Source: an uncultured cyanobacterium (GTDB lineage: Bacteria; Cyanobacteriota; Cyanobacteriia; Cyanobacteriales; FACHB-T130). From it: 51,568 nt of DNA. The notes under the pieces are model-generated. The model did not search any database and was not told where the DNA came from. It was given only the letters and a program-made list of their open reading frames with translations. The stretch spans positions 1-51,568 of the forward strand of contig CAKZHE010000217.1 of NCBI GenBank assembly GCA_936920195.1. Direction: 5' to 3'. Position numbers and translations under genes: made by a program. This document shows, piece after piece, positions 8,321 through 16,369 of the stretch (the first letter of the stretch is position 1; every line of letters starts with the position of its first letter).

Positions 8321-8361
8321 TAACAGTTTCCAAGTTTCTATTAACAGTTTCCAAGTTTCTA
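8321..8361. repeat. Two perfect 20-bp direct repeats in tandem
   Basis: The sequence beginning TAACAGTTTCCAAG occurs at 8321-8340 and again at 8342-8361, one base apart (21-base period). It lies between the helicase and the divergent DUF1993 gene. A two-turn period on one DNA face would suit a regulator binding twice, but a simple duplication is equally possible. Confidence 0.85.
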
Positions 8362-8437
8362 TAACTTAGAAGGCGATCGCTATTGCCAAAATATTTTATA
8401 CTTGTCTGTAGTAGAGAATATTTTCGGCAAGAGAATT

Positions 8438-8947
8438 ATGACAATTTCCATGTATCAGGCTTCAGTCCCACCCCTAACTCGTTCCCTCAATAATCTGGCA
8501 GCAATTCTTGAAAAAGCCGCCACCCATGCTGAAGCCAAAAAAATTGATCCGGCAGTCTTAATTAACAGCCGATTATATCCTGATATGCTCCCCCTAGTCA
8601 AACAAATTCAAATTGCTTCAGATGTTGCCAGAAAAGGTGTGGCGCGACTGGCAGGTTTAGAAGCTCCAGTATTTGAAGACAATGAAACCACTTTTCCAGA
8701 ACTAATCTCTCGGCTTCAGAAAACTACTGCTTACCTAGGAACATTCACCGCCGAGCAAGTTGATGGCTCCGAAGAAAAATCAATTTCTCTTCCGATTAGA
8801 CAAGAAACTATGACTTTTCAGGGATTGCCCTTTCTGCTCTACTTTATTTTGCCCAATCTCTATTTTCACGTCACCACTGCCTATGGTATTCTCAGACATT
8901 CGGGTGTAGAACTGGGTAAAATGGACTATCTGGGCAACCCACAATAG
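8438..8947 (+). CDS. DUF1993 family protein
   Basis: The start is the ATG at 8438 (MTISMYQASVPPL) with AAGAGA upstream, rather than the TTG at 8402. The 169-residue protein matches the DUF1993 family: the N-terminal SMYQASVPPLTRSLNNLAAIL, the LINSRLYPDMLPL segment, and the C-terminal PNLYFHVTTAYGILRHSGVELGK. Family members are DinB-like four-helix-bundle proteins of unknown function, often stress-associated. A TATACT -10-like box is at 8397-8402. Confidence 0.85.
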   Translation: MTISMYQASVPPLTRSLNNLAAILEKAATHAEAKKIDPAVLINSRLYPDMLPLVKQIQIASDVARKGVARLAGLEAPVFEDNETTFPELISRLQKTTAYLGTFTAEQVDGSEEKSISLPIRQETMTFQGLPFLLYFILPNLYFHVTTAYGILRHSGVELGKMDYLGNPQ

Positions 8948-8950
8948 AAA

Positions 8951-9083
8951 TCAATGGCAATATTTGTAGGTTGGGTTGTAACGATAGTGAAAACCCAACA
9001 TTTATCAGTGGTTTGTTGGGTTTTGCCCTCTAGCAACCCAACCTACGATTATCATCAAGTTATTGATTTTTCAATCCTTAGTG
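8951..9083. repeat. MITE-like GTAGGTTGGGTTG repeat, copy B
   Basis: It starts a few bases after the DUF1993 stop with the same left end as copy A (TCAATGGCAATATTTG plus the inverted repeat). It runs to CAACCCAACCTACGATT near 9052. The TTGATTTTTCAATCCTTAG flank resembles that of copy C. The palindrome may serve as the 3' end of the DUF1993 mRNA. Confidence 0.75.
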
Positions 9084-9141
9084 CGATCGCCATTTATTTC
9101 ACTAATTTCATCAATTGACACCATAGGAGGTTTTTAATCAA

Positions 9142-9723
9142 ATGAACGCCAAACAATTTAGCAATTTAGCTCTCACAGGATTAGCCACCATTGTTTTAGG
9201 TGCAATTGGCAGTGGCATTGCCCTGGGGCAATCATCAATAAATCTAAGCACTATTCGTAATACTGCCCAATCTAAGCACAATGCCTATCGAGCTACCCAT
9301 CACAGTGCCAAGCTTACTCTGGCTAGATCTTTGAATACTACTGCTCAAAGTTGGGCGGAATACCTAGCCACTAACGCTCTATTTGAACACAGTTCTCCCG
9401 ACCAACGTAACAATGCTGGAGAAAATCTTTATGTCTACTACACTACAGGGTCTTCTATCTCCACAACCACTCTTGCCAATCAAACGGTTAAAGCTTGGTA
9501 TGACGAGGTGAAATATTATGATTATAACAATCCAGGGTTTTCTAGTCAAACTGGGCATTTTACCCAAGTTGTCTGGAAAAGCACTACTCAATTAGGCTGT
9601 GGTGCGGCACAAGGTAAGGCAACGCTTAATGGTACGGCATATAATGCGTTTTACGTTGTCTGTCATTATGCTCCGGCTGGTAACTTCACCGGGCAATTTC
9701 CCCAAAACGTTCTCAAACCTTAA
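9142..9723 (+). CDS. Secreted CAP/SCP-domain protein (PR-1-like)
   Basis: A strong AGGAGG Shine-Dalgarno stands 12 bases before the ATG. The 193-residue protein begins with a clear signal peptide (about 1-29, ending GIALG). The CAP fold follows: LARSLNTTAQSWAEYLA, GENLYVYY, HFTQVVWKST and FYVVCHYAPAGNF are the CAP signature motifs. CAP proteins act outside the cytoplasm, and some bind lipids or modify surfaces. The two cysteines (in GCGAA and VCHYA) could pair. Its stop overlaps by 4 bases the stop of the convergent anti-sigma gene. Confidence 0.92.
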   Translation: MNAKQFSNLALTGLATIVLGAIGSGIALGQSSINLSTIRNTAQSKHNAYRATHHSAKLTLARSLNTTAQSWAEYLATNALFEHSSPDQRNNAGENLYVYYTTGSSISTTTLANQTVKAWYDEVKYYDYNNPGFSSQTGHFTQVVWKSTTQLGCGAAQGKATLNGTAYNAFYVVCHYAPAGNFTGQFPQNVLKP

Positions 9724-10223
9724 TAACTTTTGACTTGGAAAGGGGTGGCTTTAAACTTGCGGCGAGCTGAAACTGGCGCTTTGGGAATTTTGACCGCCGG
9801 TTGATTCAGGGCAATCATTAAGGGTTCTGGAGCAGTTGTAGACTTGGCAAATTCAGATGAGAAGCGCGGCATCAAACTACCAGCCGCAGCGAGGAAAAGG
9901 GCAGCGATCGCCGTTCCTCCCCAGAATACCATCCGTCGATTCCGTATCCGATCTAAACGGGTTAAAACTTTTTCTGGCATTTGCTGTCCAGAAGAAGGTA
10001 CAGGCATGGCTTGCAAACTCTGACGTAGTTTCAACAATTGCCGATATTGCCGTTGTACGCTGGGATCTGTATCTAACCAAACTCTCACCTGTTGGCGTTC
10101 GGCTGCCGTCACCTCGCCATCCAGGTAGGCACTAAGTAACTCAAAGCGATCGCGTTGCAGGCTATCCATTTTTTCCACCCCGTTTTCCTGCCAATTATTA
10201 CTAGCGTTAAATTTAGGATTCAT
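9720..10223 (-). CDS. Anti-sigma factor (membrane-anchored), partner of SigG-like sigma
   Basis: The 167-residue protein follows the ECF sigma gene on the same strand after a 117-base gap. The N-terminal half (FELLSAYLDGEVTAAERQQVRVWL) is the anti-sigma-domain type that binds ECF sigma factors. It lacks the His-x3-Cys-x2-Cys zinc motif. One membrane segment (about 98-115, VFWGGTAIAALFLAAAG) is followed by a basic, proline-containing outer tail. Position and topology suggest it sequesters the sigma factor until an envelope signal arrives. An alternative ATG at 10169 (MDSLQRDRF) also has a good Shine-Dalgarno. Confidence 0.82.
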   Translation of the reverse strand: MNPKFNASNNWQENGVEKMDSLQRDRFELLSAYLDGEVTAAERQQVRVWLDTDPSVQRQYRQLLKLRQSLQAMPVPSSGQQMPEKVLTRLDRIRNRRMVFWGGTAIAALFLAAAGSLMPRFSSEFAKSTTAPEPLMIALNQPAVKIPKAPVSARRKFKATPFQVKSY

Positions 10224-10233
10224 TTTATTTTGC

Positions 10234-10264
10234 CATCCGTTCAGATTTTCGCATCCGTTCAGAT
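10234..10264. repeat. Direct repeat CATCCGTTCAGAT in sigma/anti-sigma gap
   Basis: Two identical 13-base copies (10234-10246 and 10252-10264), with an 18-base period, sit just upstream of the anti-sigma start. They may affect expression of the second gene. Confidence 0.6.
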
Positions 10265-10340
10265 CGAGTCATTGAGCCAATCTATGGGAACAACTAAGGA
10301 CGAGCCTAAGTACCAACCAAAATTTACTCCCTATCATAGA

Positions 10341-11006
10341 CTAAAGACTACCATCTAGATAAGTTTGTAGCTGAGATTGCAATCTTTGTCTAGCTCTGGC
10401 GATTCTAGATTTTACTGTTCCCAAAGAAACGCCAGTAATTTCAGCAATTTCTTCATAAGCCATCCCTTCAATTTCCCGGAGAACAATTGTAGTCCGAAAC
10501 ACTTCGGGTAAATCGGCGATCGCATCTCGCAGTTGTTCGTAAAACTCCCGTCTGGCTAAATCATCCTCTGGACTGGTATCATCTGCCGCAATTTCCCAAT
10601 CCATTTCCCCATCATCCATCATCCGGGGCGCATCCAAAGAGAGGGGACTGGCTACCCGCTTCCGCTTCCGTAACTCATCGTAAAACAAGTTAGTGGCAAT
10701 TCGACTCAACCAACCCCGGAACTTCACAGGTTCCTGCAAGCGATTAATATTCCGGTACACCCGAATCCACACTTCTTGGGCGAGGTCTGCCCGGTCTTGC
10801 CAATCGGGGGCAAGGTGGTACAAAATTTTATCAACATGGGATTGGTAGCGGCGGAGCAGTTCGGCAAAAGCTACTCGGTCAGGGCGAAGTTCTCCCTGGC
10901 AGCGTAAAATTAAATCGTAATTTGGTAGCTTTTCAGTGGGGATTGATGCGGTGGGTGACACCGTAGTTTCTGAGGTAGACCAAGATAGAGGCAAGGATTG
11001 GTTCAT
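10341..11006 (-). CDS. sigG: ECF (group 3) RNA polymerase sigma factor, SigG-like
   Basis: The protein has 221 residues. Region 2 spans about 45-115 (FAELLRRYQSHVDKILYHL, DLAQEVWIRVYRNI, FRGWLSRIATNLFYDELRKR) and region 4 about 160-215 (LPEVFRTTIVLREIEGMAYE, EIAEITGVSLGTVKSRIAR). An acidic linker joins them. Cyanobacterial SigG is an ECF factor tied to stress and the envelope. The assignment rests on the sequence pattern and on the ComFB-family and anti-sigma neighbours. An ECF-type promoter precedes the gene, implying autoregulation. The start ATG is accepted. Confidence 0.88.
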   Translation of the reverse strand: MNQSLPLSWSTSETTVSPTASIPTEKLPNYDLILRCQGELRPDRVAFAELLRRYQSHVDKILYHLAPDWQDRADLAQEVWIRVYRNINRLQEPVKFRGWLSRIATNLFYDELRKRKRVASPLSLDAPRMMDDGEMDWEIAADDTSPEDDLARREFYEQLRDAIADLPEVFRTTIVLREIEGMAYEEIAEITGVSLGTVKSRIARARQRLQSQLQTYLDGSL

Positions 11007-11042
11007 GGATGGGAGTATTTAATTTACAACATCCTTAAATTG

Positions 11043-11070
11043 TAGACCCCACTTTTGAGTCCAAGGTTCC
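11043..11070 (-). promoter_or_regulatory. Candidate ECF-sigma autoregulatory promoter upstream of sigG
   Basis: On the minus strand, GGAACC (11070-11065) is followed after 17 bases by GTCTA (11047-11043), the classical ECF layout of GGAAC at -35 and GTC/TCT at -10. The predicted start is near 11036, about 30 bases before the sigG ATG. It lies in the divergent gap with the L,D-transpeptidase gene. Confidence 0.55.
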
Positions 11071-11097
11071 CTGTTGTCCACTTAGAAAATTGCCATA

Positions 11098-11640
11098 ATG
11101 CGCCGGAATGAGTCTTTGACTGCTAGCATGATGCTGCTTTGCTTTGGAACTGCTTTGTTGTTAATCCCCAGCGTGAGAAAGCAATTACTGGCAATCAGAC
11201 TATCTCTGCCTGCGATGCCAGCATTGGCGCAAAGTGTCCCCCCAGATAGCGATCGCCTTCAATTAGTGGTTAAATTAAGCGATCGCCGTCTGTGGGTATA
11301 TCAAGAGGGTAAAACCATTGCCAGCTATCCCCTAGCGGTGGCAGAAGTTGGTTGGGAAACTCCGACAGGAACTTTTCGAGTTACAGAAATGCAAAAGTAT
11401 CCCCAATGGCGACATCCCATTACCGGGGAAGTTATCGACATTGGCAAAAATAATCCTTTAGGCGATCGCTGGATTGGTTTTTGGTCTAATGGAAGACAGC
11501 AAATTGGCTTTCATGGGACTAATCAAGAGGAATTGATTGGGCAAGCAGTTTCCCACGGTTGTCTGCGGATGCGGAATCGAGATATCCGGGAGCTTTATCA
11601 GCGGGTACACCTAGGTGCAGTAGTTGCCATCCATCCCTAA
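11098..11640 (+). CDS. L,D-transpeptidase (YkuD family), exported
   Basis: The protein has 180 residues. An N-terminal hydrophobic segment (about 9-45, ending PALAQ) is a signal peptide or anchor. The YkuD domain (about 52-180) has its catalytic motif intact: His139 in FHGT and His153-Gly-Cys155 in SHGCLRM. L,D-transpeptidases crosslink peptidoglycan 3-3 or attach proteins to it in the periplasm. It is divergent from sigG, and an M23 endopeptidase is nearby. The ATG at 11098 has no clear Shine-Dalgarno. An ATG at 11128 would shorten the signal peptide. Confidence 0.93.
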   Translation: MRRNESLTASMMLLCFGTALLLIPSVRKQLLAIRLSLPAMPALAQSVPPDSDRLQLVVKLSDRRLWVYQEGKTIASYPLAVAEVGWETPTGTFRVTEMQKYPQWRHPITGEVIDIGKNNPLGDRWIGFWSNGRQQIGFHGTNQEELIGQAVSHGCLRMRNRDIRELYQRVHLGAVVAIHP

Positions 11641-11650
11641 TCGCTTTGCT

Positions 11651-11818
11651 CCAATTCAAAACTCAAAATTATCAATTCAAAATTCTGATTTCGCTCGTTC
11701 CTAGGCTCTGCCTCGACGCTCTCCAAGCGAGGCAGAGCCTCTCGATCTCGGTTCCCAGGCAGAGCCTAGGAACCAGTTAATTTTGAATTTTGAATTTTGA
11801 ATTTTGAATTTTGAATTC
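11651..11818. repeat. Composite repeat: heptamers plus GGCAGAGCCT palindromes
   Basis: AATTCAAA heptamers (11651-11687) and TTTTGAA heptamers (11782-11818) bracket a three-part palindrome cluster (11697-11776) built of CTAGGCTCTGCCT, GAGGCAGAGCCTC and CCCAGGCAGAGCCTAGG. The same cluster recurs in the same order at 43509-43619, and shorter versions occur at 17615-17647 and 17978-18030. Confidence 0.85.
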
Positions 11819-12373
11819 CTACTCCTTGTGCTGACGAGATTTTGGCTCAAAATTTGGGGCATAGGCTTGCAACCAGGTATTTACCTGCTTGAGAACCTCC
11901 GTGCCAGAACTCTTGCCAATCGCTTGCCTTTCCGGGAAAAAGTCGGGACGATCTAAGTTGCGTCCAATGGCTGAACTTACTTGCTCGGTAATTAGCGATT
12001 GCAGTTCTTCCTTGGCACGCACCCGCTGATAGCTAGCTCCCTCCTCCGTCGTCGCATAGAGCGGCGGCAAGCGGTTGAGAGCATAGGCAGCAATATCGCC
12101 CACATCTAAAACGCGATCGCTAGTAGCTTCAATTTCCGCTACCCGAGCGATCGCTTCCGTTAGCACCAATTCTTCCATGACATTGATAAACTGCTTCCGA
12201 GGCACCGCCACCACTTCACCAGTTAGTAGCGACCCCATTAGCCGATCCAAGGCCATATATTCTTCAATTGAAAGCTCGGAAGCTGTATCGCAAATGCGAC
12301 CAACTTCCGCTTCCATCGCTGGCGTTAGATAGCCATCCTGTAGAGCTTGTTCGACAATCCTTTCAATACTCAT
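11819..12373 (-). CDS. ComFB-family protein (late competence/cyclic-dinucleotide receptor type)
   Basis: The 184-residue protein contains a ComFB domain at about 60-150, with the family signatures KQFINVMEELVLTEAIARV and VLDVGDIAAYALNRLPPLYAT. Cyanobacterial ComFB proteins have been reported as cyclic-di-nucleotide receptors that control cell size or motility and competence. From memory, a Nostoc homologue is also encoded a few genes from its SigG gene. The N-terminal 50 residues (ALQDGYLTPAMEAEVGRICD) and a polar tail flank the domain. The stop codon lies right next to a heptamer repeat cluster. Confidence 0.85.
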   Translation of the reverse strand: MSIERIVEQALQDGYLTPAMEAEVGRICDTASELSIEEYMALDRLMGSLLTGEVVAVPRKQFINVMEELVLTEAIARVAEIEATSDRVLDVGDIAAYALNRLPPLYATTEEGASYQRVRAKEELQSLITEQVSSAIGRNLDRPDFFPERQAIGKSSGTEVLKQVNTWLQAYAPNFEPKSRQHKE

Positions 12374-12492
12374 GACCTATGCTGGGCTGTGCGGTACCAT
12401 CTGGAATCAGCGACCTTGCCACAATCTTTCCTCAATACAACACAAAACGCATTCAACTAGCAAGGAAATTCCTCAAACTTTCCACCAATATA

Positions 12493-13512
12493 TTATTCAA
12501 TGTCTGACTCCAACCAGGGGATCGGATCTACAGATAGTCCGTTCACGTATAATCCCCAGTGCAAGTGAGGTCCGGTGGATGCACCTGTGGAACCAACTGC
12601 ACCAATTTTTTGACCGGCTTTAACAAAATCTCCTTCTTTCACGTCAATTCGGCTCAGATGCAGAAAAATTCCCTCTACACCTTGACCGTGGTCAATGCCC
12701 ACTACATTACCATGTATGCGGAAACCTTCTGATTCTCTGCCGACTAAAGCCACTCTGCCATCAGCAGGAGCAACGATGGGCGAACCCTCCGCGCCAGCAT
12801 AATCTATGCCTCGATGGTAATAATCTTGGGCAAACTCGCCGTTATAGTAGCGGCGCACCCCATAAATAGTTGAAACTCTACCCTTATTTGGCCTCCGTAG
12901 CGCGCCATTCCAGAATTTTTCTGGAGTTACCAATTGCTTAAAGGCGGCAACCCGACTAAGTTCAGTTTCGGAGGCTTCCACGCCAGATTTTCCCGGGGGG
13001 AGATTGATGCGCTGGACTGGAAAGGAGCGATTTTTTAGTTGCACAGCTAAATTTCTGACTGCGCCACTATGATTAACTTTAATGGTCAACTTGCCCGGTT
13101 TGTCTAAAGGCGTGGTGGGAATCAAGGCGCGATAGCGATCGCCGCTGATGGCAAAGGTAGGATAGGTTTTGTCCCCAACTGTTACTGTGGGGTTTTCTCC
13201 TCCAGGTGTTTCTATCGGTACAACCACCGAGATTGTCTCTCCCAGTCTAGGGGTAGCGGGGGAGATTTTGGTTTGTAACGAGAATCCCGGCAGGGCAGTT
13301 GCGAGGCAAAAGCCCAAAGCTAAGATAAACAGGACTGGGATGCTTACTTTTATGCCTGTGCCTGGGATTTTGGCAAAACTTAGCTTCACTCCTTTGAAGA
13401 ATTGCAACCGATCGCTCATATCCTTCCATTTACTCAGCGCGAACATCCTTAAATATCCCCCACGACGTTGCAAAAAAATATTCACCATTATACGCTCTTT
13501 TGGTAAAATCAC
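12493..13512 (-). CDS. M23 family peptidoglycan metallopeptidase (LytM-like)
   Basis: Taken as 339 residues; a second ATG at 13488 is equally plausible. A short cytoplasmic N-terminus is followed by one hydrophobic segment (about 55-75). A beta-rich immunoglobulin-like region comes next (about 80-165), then the M23 domain (about 205-335). The zinc ligands are visible: His233 and Asp237 in HRGIDYAG, with His316-Leu-His318 in GPHLHWG and His285 as the further catalytic His. The enzyme cleaves peptide crosslinks in the periplasm. It lies beside the ComFB gene on the same strand with a 119-base gap, so co-transcription is possible. Confidence 0.92.
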   Translation of the reverse strand: MILPKERIMVNIFLQRRGGYLRMFALSKWKDMSDRLQFFKGVKLSFAKIPGTGIKVSIPVLFILALGFCLATALPGFSLQTKISPATPRLGETISVVVPIETPGGENPTVTVGDKTYPTFAISGDRYRALIPTTPLDKPGKLTIKVNHSGAVRNLAVQLKNRSFPVQRINLPPGKSGVEASETELSRVAAFKQLVTPEKFWNGALRRPNKGRVSTIYGVRRYYNGEFAQDYYHRGIDYAGAEGSPIVAPADGRVALVGRESEGFRIHGNVVGIDHGQGVEGIFLHLSRIDVKEGDFVKAGQKIGAVGSTGASTGPHLHWGLYVNGLSVDPIPWLESDIE

Positions 13513-13672
13513 TTCGCTTTAACTAGGGTTGGTCAGCATCTTTTGATTAATGGGGGGATGCTGCATTTTTCTACCATCGAATAATCAGTCTTGGCAATAT
13601 AGGTCAAAATACCAAAGATTCGCCACGGGAAAACGCAAACTGTTTTGTTAGTTCTGGTGATTATTCTGAGTG

Positions 13673-13700
13673 TTGAATTCTGCCCCTAGGCTAATATAAT
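13673..13700 (+). promoter_or_regulatory. Promoter of the CPA2 antiporter gene
   Basis: TTGAAT (13673-13678) and TATAAT (13695-13700) are spaced by 16 bases. A second TATAAT lies at 13720-13725 but is too close to the GTG start for a normal leader. Confidence 0.5.
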
Positions 13701-13733
13701 CTAGCTTAATAGACTTGAATATAATCAAAATCG

Positions 13734-16088
13734 GTGCAAGAAGACTTCAGGCTGATAGTTGACTTAGTATCTGTCCTGGCGGCAGCTGCCTTGGGAGGAT
13801 TGTTCGCCGGACTCCTGCGACAACCACCATTGCTGGGGTATCTCCTGGGAGGAATGATTGTTGGTCCGGCAGGACTGGGATTAATCAAAGAGTTAATCCA
13901 AATAGAAACTCTAGCCCAATTTGGGGTGGCTTTTTTACTCTTTGCTCTGGGGGTAGAATTTTCCCTGGCAGAACTAAAAAAAGTCCAGGCGATCGCCTTG
14001 GGGGGAGGAGCCTTACAAATTACCCTCACTATTCTGGTAACTGCGCTAGTATCGCTGGGGGTAGGGTGGGTGACATCCCCCGCTCAAGGGGTATTTTTGG
14101 GCGCAATTCTATCCTTGTCTTCCACGGCAGTTGTCCTCAAGTGCTTGATGGAAAGCAACGAAATGAGTACCCCCCACGGACAGGTAATGTTGGGGATTTT
14201 GGTGGTACAGGATTTAGCCCTGGGGCTAATGTTAGCTGTCCTCCCCGCCCTAGATCGGCCTTTGGAAGAAATTGGCATAGCGGTAGCAACGGCGTTACTG
14301 CAAATTGGCTTATTTGCCGCTGGCGCGATCGCCGTTGGCATTTGGCTGATCCCCCCCCTGCTCCGCTTGCTTGCCAAAACCGAAAGTCGAGAATTATTTC
14401 TATTGGGGGTAGTCACCCTCTGTTTAGGCATCGCCCTATTGACAGAATACCTAGGGCTATCCATTGAAATGGGAGCTTTCGTGGCGGGGTTAATGATTTC
14501 TGAGGTGGAGTACGCCGACCAAACTTTAACCTATGTAGAACCGCTCCGAGACATCTTTGCGGCCTTATTTTTTGCCGCCATCGGAATGCTGATCGATCCG
14601 GTGTTCCTGTGGAAAAATTTGGAATTAATTTTGGGCTTAGTTGCCCTAGTATTAGCCGGGAAATTCCTGATTGTGGTTCCCGTGGTCAAAGTTTTTCGCT
14701 ATCCTTGGAAAACTGCCTTGATTGCTGGGGTGGGATTAGCCCAAATTGGAGAATTTTCCTTTGTTTTAGCCAGTGAGGGACAATCTCTGGGATTGGTTTC
14801 CCGGCAAGTTTATCTGTTGATTTTGGGGACAACAGCAGTCACTCTGGTAGTTACACCCTTTCTGCTGGGAGTTATGCCCCAATTGCTGACTTGGGCAGAA
14901 TCCCTACCGGAATTGAAAAAATATTTGGAACCAGCAGATTTGCCTATGGCAGTTTCCGCTGACTTGCCAGAAAAAAATCATGTAGTGGTTTGCGGTTATG
15001 GCAGAGTAGGGCGGAATTTGGTACGATTGCTGCTGAAGTCCGATTATCCAGTTTTGGTAATCGATCAATCAGAAAGTCGGATTCAGCAGGTACGAGATGC
15101 CGGGATTCCCTACGTTTATGGCAATGCGGCGAGTTTGTATGTTTTGGAAAAAGCTGGAGTCCAACAAGCGCAGGCAATGGCGATCGCTCTTCCCGATGCC
15201 ATGAATACCAGACTATGCTTGAAAAGAGCCTTAGAATTAGATCCGGACTTGGAAGTAGTAGTTCGCGCCACTAAAGAGAAGGATATTGAATTACTATACC
15301 AATTGGGCGCGAGGGAAGTTGTTCAACCAGAATTTGAAGCCAGTTTAGAACTGGTAACGCACTTATTAACCGCGATGGGAGTGCCGCTTTCCCAAGTCCA
15401 ACAAGATATCGCTCAAGTTCGCAACAGTCATTACCTAGAATTGCGTCCAGAATTGCCTGCCTATCAAGTGGCGCGGGATTTGGAAGTGGCAGCCAAAGGG
15501 ATGAATAGTCGTTGGTTGGCGCTGCCAGAGGGTTCGCCGTTAGCTGGGATGACGTTGGAAGAAGCGGATATGCGCCGCCTGACGGGAGTCAGTTTGATGG
15601 CAATTCGGCGCAATAGTGGGGAAGAAGTGGATTATCCCGATGCCCAAACTATTTTAGAAGTAGGCGATCGCCTTTTGGTAGTGGGGGAATCGGAAGAATT
15701 AGCCGCCTTTGATGAATTAGCCATTGGGGAGGCAGTTGTTCCCAAGGAAAACGCTTCTTGTCAGTGGATGATGCTACCTACCAATAGTCCGGCGATTGGC
15801 AAAACCCTAGCCGACTTAGAGATGATCGACGAATGCGGCATCCAAGTCCAGGCCATTCGCCGGGATGGTAAATATCTGCGCTTCCCCGATAGTAACGTTG
15901 ATTTACGGGCTAAAGACCGTTTATTACTCTGCGGCAACTATTACCATTTGAATAAATTATCCGAGTTTTTATCCCCCGAAGTTCCCCTAGAGATTGCCGC
16001 GCTCCCCATTCTCAGCGTTCAAGTCAGCGAAGCGATGCAGGAATTTTTGCCCCCGGATACCAAGATGGAAATTAGCGATCGCAGTTAG
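13734..16088 (+). CDS. CPA2 cation:proton antiporter with TrkA-N and TrkA-C domains
   Basis: This 784-residue protein starts at GTG. About 12 hydrophobic helices (5-390) carry the CPA2 exchanger fold (GVAFLLFALGVEFSL, LSLSSTAVVLKCLM, LVVQDLALGLMLAVLP). A RCK/TrkA-N domain follows (about 412-530) with the nucleotide-binding GYGRVGRNL and a downstream acidic VID. Two TrkA-C-like domains (about 565-640 and 655-740) end the protein. The layout is that of KefB/YbaL-type K+ or Na+/H+ transporters gated by NAD(H) or ligand. The substrate ion cannot be read from the sequence. Its stop overlaps the hfq stop by 4 bases. Confidence 0.92.
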   Translation: MQEDFRLIVDLVSVLAAAALGGLFAGLLRQPPLLGYLLGGMIVGPAGLGLIKELIQIETLAQFGVAFLLFALGVEFSLAELKKVQAIALGGGALQITLTILVTALVSLGVGWVTSPAQGVFLGAILSLSSTAVVLKCLMESNEMSTPHGQVMLGILVVQDLALGLMLAVLPALDRPLEEIGIAVATALLQIGLFAAGAIAVGIWLIPPLLRLLAKTESRELFLLGVVTLCLGIALLTEYLGLSIEMGAFVAGLMISEVEYADQTLTYVEPLRDIFAALFFAAIGMLIDPVFLWKNLELILGLVALVLAGKFLIVVPVVKVFRYPWKTALIAGVGLAQIGEFSFVLASEGQSLGLVSRQVYLLILGTTAVTLVVTPFLLGVMPQLLTWAESLPELKKYLEPADLPMAVSADLPEKNHVVVCGYGRVGRNLVRLLLKSDYPVLVIDQSESRIQQVRDAGIPYVYGNAASLYVLEKAGVQQAQAMAIALPDAMNTRLCLKRALELDPDLEVVVRATKEKDIELLYQLGAREVVQPEFEASLELVTHLLTAMGVPLSQVQQDIAQVRNSHYLELRPELPAYQVARDLEVAAKGMNSRWLALPEGSPLAGMTLEEADMRRLTGVSLMAIRRNSGEEVDYPDAQTILEVGDRLLVVGESEELAAFDELAIGEAVVPKENASCQWMMLPTNSPAIGKTLADLEMIDECGIQVQAIRRDGKYLRFPDSNVDLRAKDRLLLCGNYYHLNKLSEFLSPEVPLEIAALPILSVQVSEAMQEFLPPDTKMEISDRS

Positions 16089-16300
16089 CTTTTGGCCTTA
16101 ATGTAAGCTAATGCGGAACGCCAAATTAAAGTTGGCTGTTCAGCGGCATCCACTAAAGAAAGACAGTAGGGATCTTGCCAAACCACTGTGCCAGTCAGTA
16201 ATTCATTCGTTACCAGCTTTAGCTCCACTGGCGTTTTCTCGCGAATAAAAGTTTGAATCAGGCGAATGCTGGGCAACCCAGTTTCCAATTCACTAGCCAT
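16085..16300 (-). CDS. hfq: Cyanobacterial Hfq-like RNA-binding protein
   Basis: At 71 residues it is the size of cyanobacterial Hfq. It shows a Sm-like pattern: LIQTFIREKTPVELKLVTNE (Sm1) and TGTVVWQDPYCLSLV followed by TLIWRSALAYIKA (Sm2). The enterobacterial KH motif is replaced by YIKA, as in other cyanobacteria. These Hfq proteins bind RNA poorly, and in Synechocystis Hfq associates with the pilus ATPase PilB and is needed for motility. It is convergent with the antiporter. Confidence 0.9.
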   Translation of the reverse strand: MASELETGLPSIRLIQTFIREKTPVELKLVTNELLTGTVVWQDPYCLSLVDAAEQPTLIWRSALAYIKAKS

Positions 16301-16369
16301 AAATTAGGGAGTCCTTGAGTTTAAAAAAAGCAGCCAGATCTATTTTCTACTATGCGATCGCGAAAATTT

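Noticed and set aside
8202-8354. N-terminal extension of the helicase
   Set aside because: The frame is a read-through of an 8-base tandem repeat, giving a Pro/His/Ile string with no homology. The conserved start is at 8201.
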